Shown: positions 1-12,060, counted from the first letter of the stretch. The stretch is 64,000 nucleotides of DNA from Daphnia pulex (GCF_021134715.1 NC_060024.1:5642001-5706000); one strand, 5' to 3'. Numbers and translations: made by a program. Notes: generated from the sequence alone by a model not told the origin.

Positions 1-1348
1 ATAGAGTGGATTGTGAAACTCTAGGACAAAATTATCCATCCATCCATGCTCAATGCACGATGTAGAATAGACAGGTGGAGCCGTGGAGCGACTTGGGTAA
101 CGTGATTAACTAAAAAGTAAAAAATCATTGATGTTTTATCGGCGTTGCCAATCACCTTAATATTGGTAGAAGTAAAATTTACTGCCTAGCCTTTTGAAAA
201 TGAGAATGCCACTGTTATCCACTATGTGTCCCTATCCATAGCCTATTTGGGATGGACTAGTTTTAGCCTTGAGCTTCCTTATCTCGTCCATGCTTTTGTT
301 TTGGCGCAGTCCATATTGGTCGATTGGACATCAACGCATTCTAGTGATGGTAAGGAACAACTTAAAAAAATAAAATATTTTCAATTGTCCTCCGTGGTCT
401 CGTTGTCAAGTGGTCTACATTCTCATTCAGTCGAAAACCTCCAACTAGGTTAGAGAGAGACGGACGGACCCACACATACTGGGTGAATTTCTTCTTCCCA
501 CCCCCCCCCATCATGGGATTTTTTCAATTTGTTTTCTTATTCTTTTTTTCTTTGATTGGAATGATGATTGGAAATGGACCAAAATTGGACAAATAGGAAA
601 TGAATGATTGAATTTTTGGCATGAATAATTTTCTGCTTGTTGTGTGTTTTGGCAGGTGCAAGATGTTACTATGGGTTGCATCTAGCACTTTGTGCGCAAA
701 CTTTTGGCCGTCCGAGTGTTGCCCGCCCTCCTTGATAGGCCGCGTCTCACATCAATCCCCAGTTCGTAAGAATGTCCTTTCCTTTTCTTCTTTTTCCCCT
801 TCCTTCTTTAGAAAATAAAAATAAGAAGACCCCAAAAAATCGGAATGCTATCAACCCCGCCGTCCGCCCAGGGGGAAATGGTTGTAAATGTCGTTTGAAA
901 TGTCGTGAGAAATGCGCAAAGCTATGCACTTTGCCAGTCTCGTCAGAGGGGTTGGTCGATAGATTGAAAAATGAAAAGAGGGGCGATTAAGAGCAGCAAC
1001 CAGTGGGTGAGAGAGAGAGTGAGACCTGACATCTACGAATAGAGAAATCAGTACCGCAGTCATTTTTTTGTAGCGACCGGGCAGCAGCGGCCGAAAAAAG
1101 AACGATCAACAAGAATGACAAAAAAGACGAGCAACATGAACGCCACAACAACAATGCAAAGTGGAGTTGAATGCCCAAAAATTCCGCACGTACACAAAAA
1201 CAGAAAATTTTTCTCTAAGATTGTTGTGTCGTTGGCCATAGATCTATTAAATTGCAACGAATTTGTACAAATAGCGAGAAATAGTGACAAGTGGCGCCAA
1301 TCGACCACACCCAAAAAAACGAAAGAAGAAAACAGAAAATTAATTTAC
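1..1348. other. No gene recognised
   Basis: AT-rich sequence with homopolymer runs and a short GA-rich stretch near 1010-1022. All open frames are short and overlap on both strands without splice signals that would join them. If the exon at 1349-1709 belongs to a minus-strand gene, this stretch may be its downstream intron, because that exon ends in a usable donor. Confidence 0.4.
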
Positions 1349-1709
1349 CTTTGATTTTCTTTGACGCATATCCTCATGTCGTCATATATTTTCTGCTTAA
1401 TTTCTCGACCATTGGAGGAACGTGAGACGAGAACCACTACGAAAATCGGTCTGGTTGAAATTATTGGGATCAGTTGCAAATTCCATTGATTTCTACGTTG
1501 AGTCATAGGTGGTCCAGTGCGTTCACAGGGATCACACTCGAGTGTATCCATTTTGAGGGAGTGTACTGATCCTTGATGTCCAGGATTCTGACAATTCAAT
1601 CCAGGTTCTTCGGCATTTACGTTTATTTTCGGTATCATGCCATTTGTTACTTCCGTGTAACCACTATTTTTTTTCGGCAAACGGTGCAGAACTCCATCGT
1701 CATCTTGCA
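1349..1709 (-). CDS. Internal coding exon of an unidentified gene
   Basis: A minus-strand open frame of about 120 codons is bounded by good splice signals: an acceptor (polypyrimidine then TTTTTCAG) just before 1709 and a donor (CAAAG/GTAAAT) just after 1349. The translated exon is hydrophilic, holds a CDPC pair of cysteines near its middle and has one hydrophobic patch (PIFVVVLV), so part of a secreted or membrane protein is possible. I do not recognise the family. A methionine-led, signal-peptide-like frame (starting MMQSLCYWLC) lies upstream at about 1954-1850 and could be its first exon, but no convincing donor joins them. The next exon would lie below position 1, outside the window. Confidence 0.4.
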
Positions 1710-3358
1710 CTGAAAAATTTAAAAAAAAAAATAAGAAATATATGCTGTAATGATGTAGCGTCGGAAACAATAAATTTAAAATAAATGATTGTCAAAGAGA
1801 ATGATGTATTAGCTTTAATGATGTAAATTAGCTTGAAAAATAAAAACTGTCGACAGTTCCATTTTTTGTGCGTTGCCGACAGAAAGGGGGAACATTGTGC
1901 AGCACGGAATGCAAGACAAATAGTACACAACCAATAACAAAGACTCTGCATCAAAGACTTTATTTTTATAATATCCCTTTTCTAACACGATTGAATCATA
2001 ATGGCTAACGGGTCAATACTAATCCGAGAGTTCAGAGGAGTTTTTAATCATTATTATTCAAGATAATTTTATAACAAAAAAGGACCTCGCCAGTCATGAA
2101 CGTATTGGATTTGCTCGTCTTTGTCCATCGCACAGCAGATATCCAGTGATTTGGTTTTACGCCATTGCTGATGTCAATTTCTTTTTACATTAAAAAAAGG
2201 AAAACTTTATAGTAGTTTGCAGAGGTTCATAGACTAATAATAATATGAGATTCCCCCTCGCCCTGCCGAAAATTCTATTTCCATATATATTACTTCTATC
2301 AAAGGCATTGGGTTGGATAGAAGGGCGAAAGATTTGTGAGGCTAGATTAGAAAGGCGCTTTGTGAAAAAGATGTGTTATATAGAACGGCGCCGGCAAATG
2401 AGTGCACACGACTTTTTTCCGCTCTCGCCTCCGTTATTTCGCGCCCAGCCTATAGATCTGCTGGGATATTTATTATACTTTATCGTTGCAACGAAAGAAG
2501 AAGAAAAAGGTTTTTTTTTTAGGTTTTGTGGGAGTGTCTTAAAGGCATCGTGTAAAATTTTCTCCTCGATTTTTTATTATTTAAATAAACAGTAATATTT
2601 TGTTGGGACAGAACGAAGCAACAAAAGAGATATATATTAAGAACATTTTTGACGGCGAAAATGACGACTAAAACAATGCGGACTGACATTTTCGTTTCAC
2701 CAATCGTGTCGTCGTGACGAATAAAAAACATCTCAGAAAAAGCAGGAATGAAAATGACTTACATATCTTGTCAAATTTAACAGCCATGGAACTTTGGTTA
2801 TCACTTTCTGTATTTACTAATGCTCGATTCAACAAGTCGAGCCCTGTGGTACTAGCTACTGACGTTTTTCTCTCAACTTGTTTTGCTGCAGGATTGCAAA
2901 TTTTTTTCCAGTGCTTTTCCATTATTCACAAACGAAAATACAAACGCAATGTTGTAAACACGGAGAAAATAGGAATTTCACGTGGCAGTAATTATTTCTC
3001 GCACGCACTACTAACACTGAGGCAAAACTGACTGACTGACAATCTCCGTGGGACCTCCGCACCTAGTATAAATAACTATCAAAATAACTTTTTCTTCGCA
3101 TAACTTTAACTTCTTTTCATTTGTACATGCATATAAAATAAATAAATTAGTTTTACTATGATTTACAAGTAGCAACGTTTTTGTTTGAATTCCGTTAATC
3201 AGAAATTCTAAACTCTGGGTTTTATTAACACAAATCAATAAAAAATATGAAAAACGAGATTTTGGACATTTGAAATATAATAAGCAAGGTGTTGAGTTTT
3301 GCATCTGTCGTGGCAAAGCTACAAAGGTGGGTTGGTTAATGCCACAAAATGCTCTGAG
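1710..3358. other. No gene recognised
   Basis: AT-rich sequence with short frames on both strands and no recognisable domain. A possible signal-peptide frame on the minus strand (1954-1850) is discussed with the exon at 1349-1709. Confidence 0.35.
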
Positions 3359-3416
3359 TAGGGGAGACCGGGGTTATGTGGGACATGGGGCTAAACGGGA
3401 CATCGCAGTTTTGAGC

Positions 3417-4395
3417 GAACAGTACGATTCGGCCAAAAACAATTTTGAACTTTAGGCCGAATGATCTTTTGACGATATACGATTCGGCCTGTTGAAAAAA
3501 TTGAATGATTTGGCCTGTTGAAAAATTGAATGATTCTGCCAATTAAAAAAAAATCGGCCATGGGCCTTAAATTTATAAGACAATTCGGCCAAAAAATTAT
3601 TCGCCAAGTTTTTTGGCCGAATCGTATTAAAGTTATCAGACGATTCAGGGCTGTTCAGGGCTATTCAGATATAGGGCTGTCAGCCATTTTACCTTTTAGG
3701 TTTATTTGAGCAACTAATTTTTTACACTTAATTTTCTTAATGGAGCAGTCTAACATCCTGCGTTGCCATCAAATTTGTGTCCAAAATGGCCAATCAGCGT
3801 ACAGCATCTTTAAAACGCTGCACGCTGATTGGGCCATTTTGGACACAAATTTGATTGAAACGTGGATGTTTGACTGCTCCATTGTACAACGTCGACCCAC
3901 AGCACCAAAAAATTCTAACTTGCAAATGAAGTACTGAGACATTATAAAGTATGGATAGACATTAAGAGTGTTCCGAGTGTTCATGCAAGGCAATTAGTAG
4001 AATTTAAACTAGATTGTTGACTATTATTGGCCAAATTATTGGCGGCAATCCTCCGGCCTTCTCCCTCCTTCAATATAGTGGCTGCAAAATTAAAAATATT
4101 TTTTGGCCGAATCGCACAAAGTTAAAAATGTCTTATTCGGCCACCAGTCAATTCAAGAATAGAAAGAAGTCTGATCAATTGGCCGAACTGTATATTTTTA
4201 AATTAATTATTCGCCATTTTTGGCCGAACAAAAAACATAAAAACAAGGCATTGGCCGAATTGTATATTTCAATGTATTTTTCCACTAATACGATTCGGCC
4301 TTGGTCGAATAAAAAACTCAGAAAAGCGGCCACAATTCTTTATTTTTTATTCGGCCAGGCCGAATCGCATTTTTTGGCCGAATCGTACGGTTACC
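3417..4395. mobile_element. hAT-like non-autonomous element with TTCGGCC repeats
   Basis: The 8-mer TTTTGAGC is present at 3409-3416 and again at 4396-4403, an exact 8 bp target duplication as made by hAT transposases. The sequence right of the second copy (ATGTTC.CGTAATTTTT) is the expected continuation of the host element, as the opposite terminal repeat shows. The insert ends are imperfect inverted repeats sharing GTACGATTCGGCCAAAAA. Internally the element is built of many direct and inverted copies of a GATTCGGCC motif and it includes a 143 bp hairpin. It has no transposase frame. Confidence 0.7.
3740..3882. repeat. Long near-perfect hairpin (66 bp arms, 11 bp loop)
   Basis: The left arm 3740-3805 and right arm 3817-3882 are reverse complements with only scattered mismatches, around a loop of 11 bases at 3806-3816. 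Each arm runs from ATGGAGCAGTC outwards to GCGT.CAGC at the loop. It lies inside the hAT-like element and may be a separate small foldback insertion. Transcribed, it would form a stem of pre-miRNA or hairpin-siRNA size. Confidence 0.8.
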
Positions 4396-4745
4396 TTTTG
4401 AGCATGTTCCCGTAATTTTTTTTTTATATTTTTTTACCATATTTGAGCATTTACGCTGCCCCATGTTAGGTAAAAAAAATTATTGCGAGCCCGAAGGGCG
4501 AAGCCAATAATCACATACGCAGAAAAAAAAGCCATGTCACTTTGTCTGTCTGTCGGTATGTCCCGCACCATAGCTCGGGCGTTTTACGACAGATTTCGGA
4601 CTTTTTGGTCTTAAAAATTAGACAAAAAATATGGGGTGCGACAAGAACAAAAATATTTTTATTTACTTAATTAGTTCTCCTGTAATTAATGAAAAACTGC
4701 TAAAATAATTGTTTAACGACTAGTGACATCTGGTGGTTGCGACTT

Positions 4746-5558
4746 GGGGAGACTGGAGTATGCCGGGACACTGGGTCAAGAGGGACAGTGAGGGGAAAAA
4801 AAGAAAATATCAATTAATTTGAAAAATTGTATAGTGTAACATGTAAAAACATGCTATCTAATCGGGGTTGAAGTTTGGTGTGTTTTTGTCAATAACTGTG
4901 GGAGTTATTGACAAAATAAAAAAAAACGGCTTTTTAATGTAAACATTTTTCGCCACCATAAAAGGTATTACGGAAAAAATACAAAAAAAATACATAATAT
5001 ATTTATATGGGAAGACACTTTGTTCATTTCTTTATCGTTTAAGAAAACATTTAATTTTAGGCCCATTATTTTAGGAAATATGGACATTTTAAAAAAAGAG
5101 AGATTAACGGGAATTTGGGACAGCAAATTTTACTGCAGTTGAGATAGGCAGGGAGCTCCACCCTCAAATCGGGCGTAGCTAAGCTATTTTTTTTTCATAA
5201 AATGTAAATCTCAATTTACACGATAATTCATCATTTTTTTTACAGACATATAGAATTGATATAGGGAAACACGATTATTTTTTTTTTATTTTTAACAAAT
5301 TTTAAGGCTTATAAATCAAATGTCCCACCCCACCCACCCTAGTGTCCTCATTTACCCCCCAAAATAGGCACCTCCCACAAATTTTTGAAAACTTAAGCCG
5401 TTTCCTACGGGTAAACGGTTTACTCTAAAATTAAATAAAAAATATGGGGGGTACCTCTACATGTTAAATACATAAAAATGTAAAAAAAAAAATAGGGTGA
5501 TTATATTGGGAGATATGGGGGGGAAACGAAATCCGTCCCGGCTTACTCCAGTCTCCCC
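4746..5558. mobile_element. Nested GGGGAGAC inverted-repeat element
   Basis: GGGGAGACTGGAGTA begins at 4746 and its reverse complement ends at 5558, followed in both arms by a variant of GCCGGGAC. The ends resemble those of the surrounding 3 kb element, so this is a related family member. Outside it, GACATCTGGTGGT near 4721-4734 is mirrored by ACCACCAGATGTC near 5592-5603, so the inverted symmetry continues beyond the element. There is no open frame of note inside. Confidence 0.6.
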
Positions 5559-6394
5559 TACCACTTTTTCACTTTAGGTCAAAATAAATCACCACCAGAT
5601 GTCCATAGCATCGCCGTGATTACGCAATCTTTGATTTGATAAAAGTGCACCTCTTTCGTGCAAATTTACCGCCGGAAGCTATGCGTAAAAACCCTCTATC
5701 CTGCAAATATATCGCCGGAAACCATCTTGCTCTTGCAAAAAGGTTGGTTAACCGAATTAGATGTCGTAGTAGTTTTGACTTTAGATTCGTGTGGCGAAGA
5801 TGGCTGGTTCAAATCGGCCTCCCACCAATATCGTTTACCGTGAACATCGGCGTGAATGGGTTAGGGTATGTGTAGTCTAGGTTCAGAACTGACGAAATAT
5901 TGCGATGAAAATTTTCCAATAAAAACACGACACTGACGCACAACAATCAATTTCATTTGAAAATGGATCAGATAAATAGACGAAAATTAGATTATTGATT
6001 ATAGCGCTGGCATGATAATGAAGAGGGCCATGGTTAAAGTCTCATTATAGGTTTACTTTTTTTAATAAAAATATTGTTTTGACCCATGACCTTTGTTTAC
6101 CATGACTCAGACAAATCAAAATTTCGCGATAGATTTTTTTCACAAAATTTCATAGAAAAAACATTGAATTTATAGAAAAATCTGAAAAATTAGGAAGGCA
6201 TTTAGCAAAAAGTCCGACTTAACAATAGGCCTTGAATTTTTCATTTAAGACAGTTTTCAACTGGCTTACGAATATCCCTTCGCGGCGAGCTGATAAGCTT
6301 GCTTTTCTATCTTTTAAATAAAAATTACGAGAACATGCTCAAAACTGCGATGTCCCGTTTAGCCCCATGTCCCACATAGCCCCAGTCTCCCCTA

Positions 6395-8394
6395 TTTCTT
6401 AAGGTGATGGTGGTCATAACAATCGGTAGCTAAATTGGTAGACATTTTGGTGAATGAACTTTTTTATTCACACACAGCCCCATGTCGTGCCACCAATATT
6501 CGTGACAATAACGTAATTGACGTGTATTCTGTATTGACAAACGCTCAATGAAGTTCTTACAGTTTTTGGTGGTGGCGCTAGTGTCCACTCGGGAGCCCAT
6601 CACCGGAGGCTGCGTCACTTTTGGAGTCCGATACTCTAGGCTTGAACTACCTTCTAGTCCATCGAGTAGGCTATGCCCTATCTGAGTCCAGTCTCTGTTT
6701 TCTCTGAGTCGATAGGTCTCCGATACAAGAGAACCTGGCGGGGAATCTAAGAACCCGTCGTTTCCCTCCACACCAAGGCATATGTAGGGCTGTGGCCTGG
6801 GACGGGGGAAACCATGACGGATCCCGGGTTATGGGGGAAAACGATAAAAAGCAAACCTTTAAGGAAAATTTCTCTTCGAGCGGGTTTAGGGATCATCTAG
6901 TAGTAAAATAAGGTGACTCTTAATTAAAACGTAGCTAAACAGCTCAAAAGACGACTAAAAATGGAAAAATTCATCGATAAAAATAATAAAAATGGTTTAC
7001 TCATGCGTCAAGCGGGACAATTCATTTTTTTTAGACATCGACATCAAAAGGAAAAAAATCATCGACACATTTAAAAAAAAATATCCTCAACCCGATTTTT
7101 TACCGGGACATAACGCAACCTAGCTTTTTTTTACAACGGGAAGGTTAATTTTTTTTTAAACGCCGGACCCGTTCAAAAGTCTTTAAGGAAAATAACCCCT
7201 TAGTTTTAAACCTCTAAAAAAACCGTCACACTGGGTCAGTGCCACAGCAATAGGGATAGGGCGATCCTGTAACTTATTGCCATGGTATATGAGGGGATGG
7301 TATGTTCTCGCACTAGAATTTTTCAATTTTCCCATAAGGCTTGATCCTCGGGTTTTCAGGGTTTTTTTCAAAGTCCTTGGTCCTGGTAAATTGTGCTGCC
7401 ACCTAGCGTAACGTTACTGAATCGTGTTTTTCATGAATTGTGCTTCCAAAAACTTATTTTATTATTGGCAATTTTTGTATAGCTGAGAAATTGATAGCCA
7501 AGTTGGAAGAGCGTCGAGCATCAACGTGAGATGACTCAGGTTCAATTCAGCAATCATGTTTTTTTTTCTTTTTTTCTGTATTTTTAAAGCGAAATTGATA
7601 GAATACCTAGATTCTGTAAAAAATGCGAGTTTCTTCACATTTTTTTTACAAGATCCTAATTGGTTTTCTTTCGCTAGGACCATCCCCTCATATACCATGT
7701 TATTACTATTATGTCATGATTTCCAGGTTCGAAATACTTTTCTTGACGCTATCGCAATCTATTGCACCAATTATTTTTCTTCACACTCCAGTCAAATAAT
7801 TGTAGTTTACGGAATGTACAAAGTCAACCATTGTTTGGGTATCCTGTTCAAGAAAAATATATTGAGATTGAACAAATCAATGTTCATACACCTGTGAGAA
7901 ATATACTACTTTATAATGTCTTGATTCTACATAGAGCAATATTGAGCTAAACTGGTTAAAACGTCGTCAGATGACATGCATTCGGGCACGCATGAGAACC
8001 GACTATTTGGAACGGCCTGTCGAGATGTAAACCGAACCCCTTTCCTTACCAATGAAGTCCAACAGCAGGTGCCAAAATCCAATCATTAGAGAGCTGCTGC
8101 TATATTCTCTTTAAAAATAAATAAATAATAGCATCGATGAGCATGAAAAGAAGAGCCGACTATAAGTCATTTACTGTAAAACAGGATCGGCAAAATACAA
8201 AGAACTATAGGGAAATTGGCGTGTATATTAAACAAAACAGTTGGCAAAGTGAAAAAAAAAAAAAAAAAAAAAGCAATGGAAAACGTTCAAAGTTGTTTAT
8301 CAATCTACCACGCGAACAGAAAAATGTATCACTCCATGAACTTGAAACCCATTGCAACAATAAACAAAAATAAAACGGTGCACAGAGTTGGTCT
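6395..8394. other. No gene recognised; one tRNA-like repeat
   Basis: AT-rich sequence with frames that are short or repeat-like. 6430-6771 has a 113-codon minus-strand frame without recognisable domains. A tRNA-like segment is listed separately at 7488-7560. A run of about 20 adenines lies near 8251-8272. The minus-strand gene that starts at 11695 ends at 8395. Confidence 0.4.
7488..7560 (+). repeat. tRNA-like segment, probably a SINE head or tRNA relic
   Basis: A perfect RNA polymerase III A-box (TAGCCAAGTTGG at 7495-7506) is followed 33 bases later by a B-box-like GGTTCAATTC at 7539-7548, the spacing found in tRNA genes. AGAGCGTCGAG after the A-box also reads like a D-arm and anticodon arm. 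Acceptor, anticodon and T stems do not pair properly and a T-rich run follows, so this is a tRNA-derived repeat rather than a working tRNA gene. Confidence 0.45.
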
Positions 8395-11300
8395 CTAGGC
8401 CAAAAGATGTGAATCAAATCCCATCATTCTAAGCATAGACTCGGAATGCTTTCCAATGAGTTGACTGCGCACCGGAAGGAGTTGATACGACGCCAGGCAA
8501 TCTAGGACCCATTCGCGGGAAACGCTGAGGACTTGGAGGCGCTCGAACCAGCTGGCCGCCTTACGCTGAACTGCGGGGCTGACGTCGTCGTCGGTCTGAA
8601 CGATGATCATCGAGTGACGCCGGTTTTTGGTCAGCTCCGCGGGACTGTTTGCTGTTACGGCCCCGCATAACATCAACAACTCATTCAACTGCTCAACAGA
8701 CACGTCGGTAAAGGGCTCTTGGCAGCAGAATTCGAAAGCTTCAAACAGCTTGCTCCTCTGACTTGTCTGTCTGGCTCGGCGAGGGCCGTCCTCGCCATCC
8801 ATGTCCAGCGCTTCGAAAGGTTCTTCGTCGATCAATCTGGTTTCGCGTATGCACTGATGAATCCAATCGATTCCAACGATCCACTTGCCACTGGCGACTC
8901 CGTACAAGAACTTCAGGGTGCGCTGAGCACAGTTTTCTTCGTCCACCTGAACGATGATGTGGGTCACGGCCGAACTGTACGTCAAGGAAATTTCAGCCCC
9001 TACACGCCGAGCCCAATCTTCTACCATCTTCACCTGCGGACGCTGCATTGCGGAAAATTAATTAGAATACATATGTAATTTTGCGGACTAAAATTTAACA
9101 TTACCGGAAGCCCGGAACACGTAAGAACTTTTTTTTTGCATGGTACAGGCTTTGGAGTAGGTGGGTGTGGTGGGGTCGCTACCAGAACGTCATCCTCATC
9201 CGGATCGCTCTCCATCACAACAGTTTTGCTAGCTAAATCTGCACTCGCTTGTTGTGGGGATAGTCGCTGGGGTAGGTTGGCAGTAGTCGCTCCATCCGCA
9301 GAATGAGACATCGACGAAATCGGACCGTCAGTATCGACGGATTTCACGGAAGGGCAGGGCTTCTTCCTCTTGGTTTCCATCTTGTCGTCATCACTGTCAC
9401 TCGAAGACAAAACTCTGGCTCGTTTGAATGGCTCAGCAGACATGAACAAATCTTCGCTGTATTCCTCCGGTTCTCCCACCAAAATGTTTTCATCCCGTAA
9501 TTGCGCGTCGAGTGATTTCAGTACACTGTCGATAGACGGGGCTTTGTCCGGAACTATTAATGTCTGGTTATTCATTAACGGATGGTCTGTGTTCGATTCC
9601 TTGTTTGGGGTCATTGATGCTTCAAATGGTTCCGTCTGGGTGGAAACTAAAGAAAAGGACAGAGGCGATGGTGGAAAGGTTTGAGTTTCTTTATCTTCAA
9701 AACATTTTTGAGCGTGAACGGGCGGATGCACCGAAACCGGAGGACATGCCGGGGGAAGGTCAAGAAAAGGACCCAATTTCCCCAATCGAGTGAAAACGAT
9801 TTGCTGTTTCTTGAATGAACTGATGGGTTTCCCCGGAACGATCCGGCCTTTATGGAAAAAATTCACGTTGCGCCTTCCAGTGCCAGATCGCAGCTCTTCT
9901 GAAATGGAGTGACGTCGAAAGTCCCTATCAGATGTTTGAAGATCATGTATAGAAGATCCCAAGGAGTTTCGAGCTCTGGGCCGAGAAACCGGTGTCGTGT
10001 GATAAGCTGTCGAAGGAACACTGACGGGCTTGTCAAGTTGAAGACTTGGGGCTGATACTGGTTGCAATACATGAATGTTTGATCTGTCCGCCAGAACTGA
10101 TTCAAATGGTCGTGGTGTAATACATCGAACATCTGAAACACAGTTCAGATAGGGTTCGCAGACGTCAACTAGTCGAGCAGAAGTCTCTGAAGATTTTTCC
10201 AGAGCTTCATTGGTTGGTAGAGCGCAAGAATTTCCAATACTAATAGAAATATTCCTTTCTTCCTCCCCAATATGATTACTGGTTTCGTTCCGGGAATCTA
10301 TGAATAATAAATAACACGTAAGAAAATCGATTGTCATTTTAATATAAAATGGGTGTACCTTTTGATCGTTCGATACTGCTAGGAATTTCAATGGGGGGCT
10401 TTGACGAACGCGTCAAAGGAGTGATGGTGGTTGCAATTGACGGCGCTTTAGATGCAGTTGTGTTGCCTATTTCTGGTGAGGAATCCGGCTCTCCTTTGGG
10501 TGTTGTAGATGTCGTTGGTTTAGTTTCTGGTGTGTTACCGGCCGACCGGCCGCGTTTCTTGGCTGGAGGTTCACCAGAACTAATCGGTAGGGCATTCTTT
10601 CTTGTGCGACCTCTTCCCCGACCACGGCCACCTCGTCCTCGTTTCATCTGATGAATAATTTTAAAAATATAATATTAAAAAACTAAAAAAACTAATGTAT
10701 TGCTATTATTACCTGCTGTGGTATTTCCCTGGAAGGTGGTGGACTGGGAGCTGAAACGATATCATACGACGATTCTTTGCCAGTACTAGACGAAATATCC
10801 ACGGGCGTAAAAACTAGTTGAGCCGTAGTTTTAGATTCAAATGAAAGTGCTTTGGAAAGTGTCCTGGAGCTTTTAATGCTTGGATTTTCACCATCATCTT
10901 CACTGGGGACAGCAAGTGGATCTACATTGGGATTGCTGGTCATCAGCCATTGTTGTACTTTGTGTTCTGGTTCAAGTGTACTCTGATGAGCCAGTTCAGA
11001 GGAAGATGAACTGCAAATAATAACAGAACCACTGCCTTCTTCAATATCAGCTGCTGTTGTCCTTGATACTACAGATTTCTCCTTTCCTTCTAAATTTAAG
11101 GGTAGTGATCTTGAAATTCGTTGACCATTTGCAGAACTACTCAACAAAGTATCTGGAAAACAAAACACAAGGATAATTGTAAGTGCTTAAACTTCTTTAT
11201 AATTTTTGCTACAACAAAGGCACAATAAAATATAATTATTGGCTAAAGGTTTACCAAAGAATTCAATTTGGAAGTCAGACAATAACAATAACAATCTAAA

Positions 11301-11695
11301 GGCTAGTGAACTTGTTTATACCAATTTTCCATCCTCCCTCTCTACAAAAATCTTGTAAAAAATGCTGCAGGGAAGAGGTAATTTTGCTCATCTTGGTATT
11401 TAGCTCTTTCAAGTCATCTTTGCAGACTATAGTTTGACACACACCACACAAATGGGTTTGTTCGCCAGTTGAGTTTCTTGGTAGCTCAGTAATGCAGCCT
11501 CGACAAAAGTAATGTCCACATTTTGCTTCCACTGGGTCAAGTAGCAATCTGGTGCTAGAATAATAAGAATAACATTATTAAACTTAAATATAAACAGAAA
11601 ACTTTTGTGGTGACATACCATTTGGAACATTCACTTAAATCACGAGTTTGTCCTATGAAGGTTCTCATTACCGACTCCTCTTCTTCACTCTTCAT
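8395..11695 (-). CDS. BRCA1: BRCA1 orthologue, RING-BRCT E3 ubiquitin ligase
   Basis: Six exons join in frame (11695-11619, 11554-11322, 11152-10713, 10647-10359, 10297-9105, 9042-8395), giving 2880 nt and 959 aa. All introns are GT-AG. The RING (residues 23-65) has all eight zinc ligands: C23, C26, C38, H40, C43, C46, C62, C65, the first two in exon 1. The C-terminus has two BRCT repeats (about 735-830 and 850-950) with GKW and REWVLDC tryptophans. SGL at 741 and RTLK at 785-788 match the phosphoserine pocket of vertebrate BRCA1. No ankyrin repeats are seen, which excludes BARD1. The protein should ubiquitinate with BARD1 and act in homologous recombination in the nucleus (family knowledge). 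It is about half the vertebrate length. Exon 4 opens with an RG-rich tract (252-264), and exon 5 has an acidic serine stretch and a KRKKP nuclear signal. The start is the first ATG of the exon and is set back only 22 residues from the RING. Confidence 0.9.
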
Positions 11696-11880
11696 GTTAG
11701 AAACTGATTTTCTTACAAGATTTTCAACTGTTGGTAAACAAAACGAATAAAACATTTGAGGTTTCAATTTTCAAACCCAGTTGAATATTCTTATTAACTA
11801 CCTGAATCCCTTACAAAATTCTGCTGACTTCCCTTCAACTCTTTTGGGCGCCAAAAACACACGTGATTGCCGACGCCATC
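11696..11880 (-). promoter_or_regulatory. Probable 5' UTR and promoter side of BRCA1, with a CTCF-like motif
   Basis: An acceptor-like CCAACAG lies upstream of the start codon (near 11731) and a donor-like TTCAG/GTAG near 11800, so a non-coding first exon is probable. Around 11871-11885 the plus strand reads GCCATCTAGCG; its complement resembles the AGATGGCG core of arthropod CTCF sites. A CACGTG E-box lies near 11859. All of this is motif reading only. Confidence 0.3.
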
Positions 11881-12054
11881 TAGCGCCGACTAATCGAGTT
11901 GGTTATTAAATTTAACAAAGCGGGAAAAAACAAAAATAGGTGGGAATGAAAATGAAAATCACGGAGTATGAAACTCTATACAGAAATAAAAGGCTTTGAA
12001 TTGGATTGATCCAAACGAAAATAAAGATCATTGGGTAAAACATCAATACTTTTG

Positions 12055-12060
12055 TTTATT
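12055..12060 (-). terminator. Poly(A) signal of the SLC17 gene
   Basis: AATAAA on the minus strand, about 80 bases after the stop codon at 12139, is a typical distance for a 3' UTR end. Confidence 0.45.

Larger units (their letters stand above)
3359..6394. mobile_element. DNA transposon with 56 bp terminal inverted repeats, carrying nested insertions
   Basis: Positions 3361-3416 and 6337-6392 are near-perfect inverted copies, starting GGGGAGAC and ending TTTTGAGC, with only two or three mismatches. Both ends are flanked by TA (3359-3360 and 6393-6394), so a TA target duplication is likely. No transposase frame is visible inside, so this is a non-autonomous element. It holds an hAT-like insertion immediately inside the left repeat and a second GGGGAGAC-ended element in the middle. 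The superfamily is uncertain: TA duplication suggests Tc1/mariner-like mobilisation, but the GGGGAGAC terminus is not one I can assign. Confidence 0.75.

Noticed and set aside
2245..2595. 116-codon plus-strand frame as a gene
   Set aside because: Composition follows the AT-rich background, no domain and no splice context.
3420..4390. TTCGGCC repeats as a CRISPR-like or regulatory array
   Set aside because: Spacing is irregular and orientation mixed, and the block is bounded by an 8 bp target duplication, so it is the interior of a transposon.
7488..7560. Functional tRNA gene
   Set aside because: A- and B-boxes are present but the acceptor, anticodon and T stems do not pair.
9863..10141. 92-codon minus-strand frame inside BRCA1
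   Set aside because: Alternative frame of exon 5; the main frame is open over the whole 1193 nt exon.
10349..10651. 100-codon plus-strand frame
   Set aside because: It is the complement of BRCA1 exon 4, whose splice sites and frame are well supported on the minus strand.
8395..11695. BARD1 as identity of the RING-BRCT gene
   Set aside because: No ankyrin repeats lie between RING and BRCT, and the BRCT1 residues and segment order fit BRCA1.
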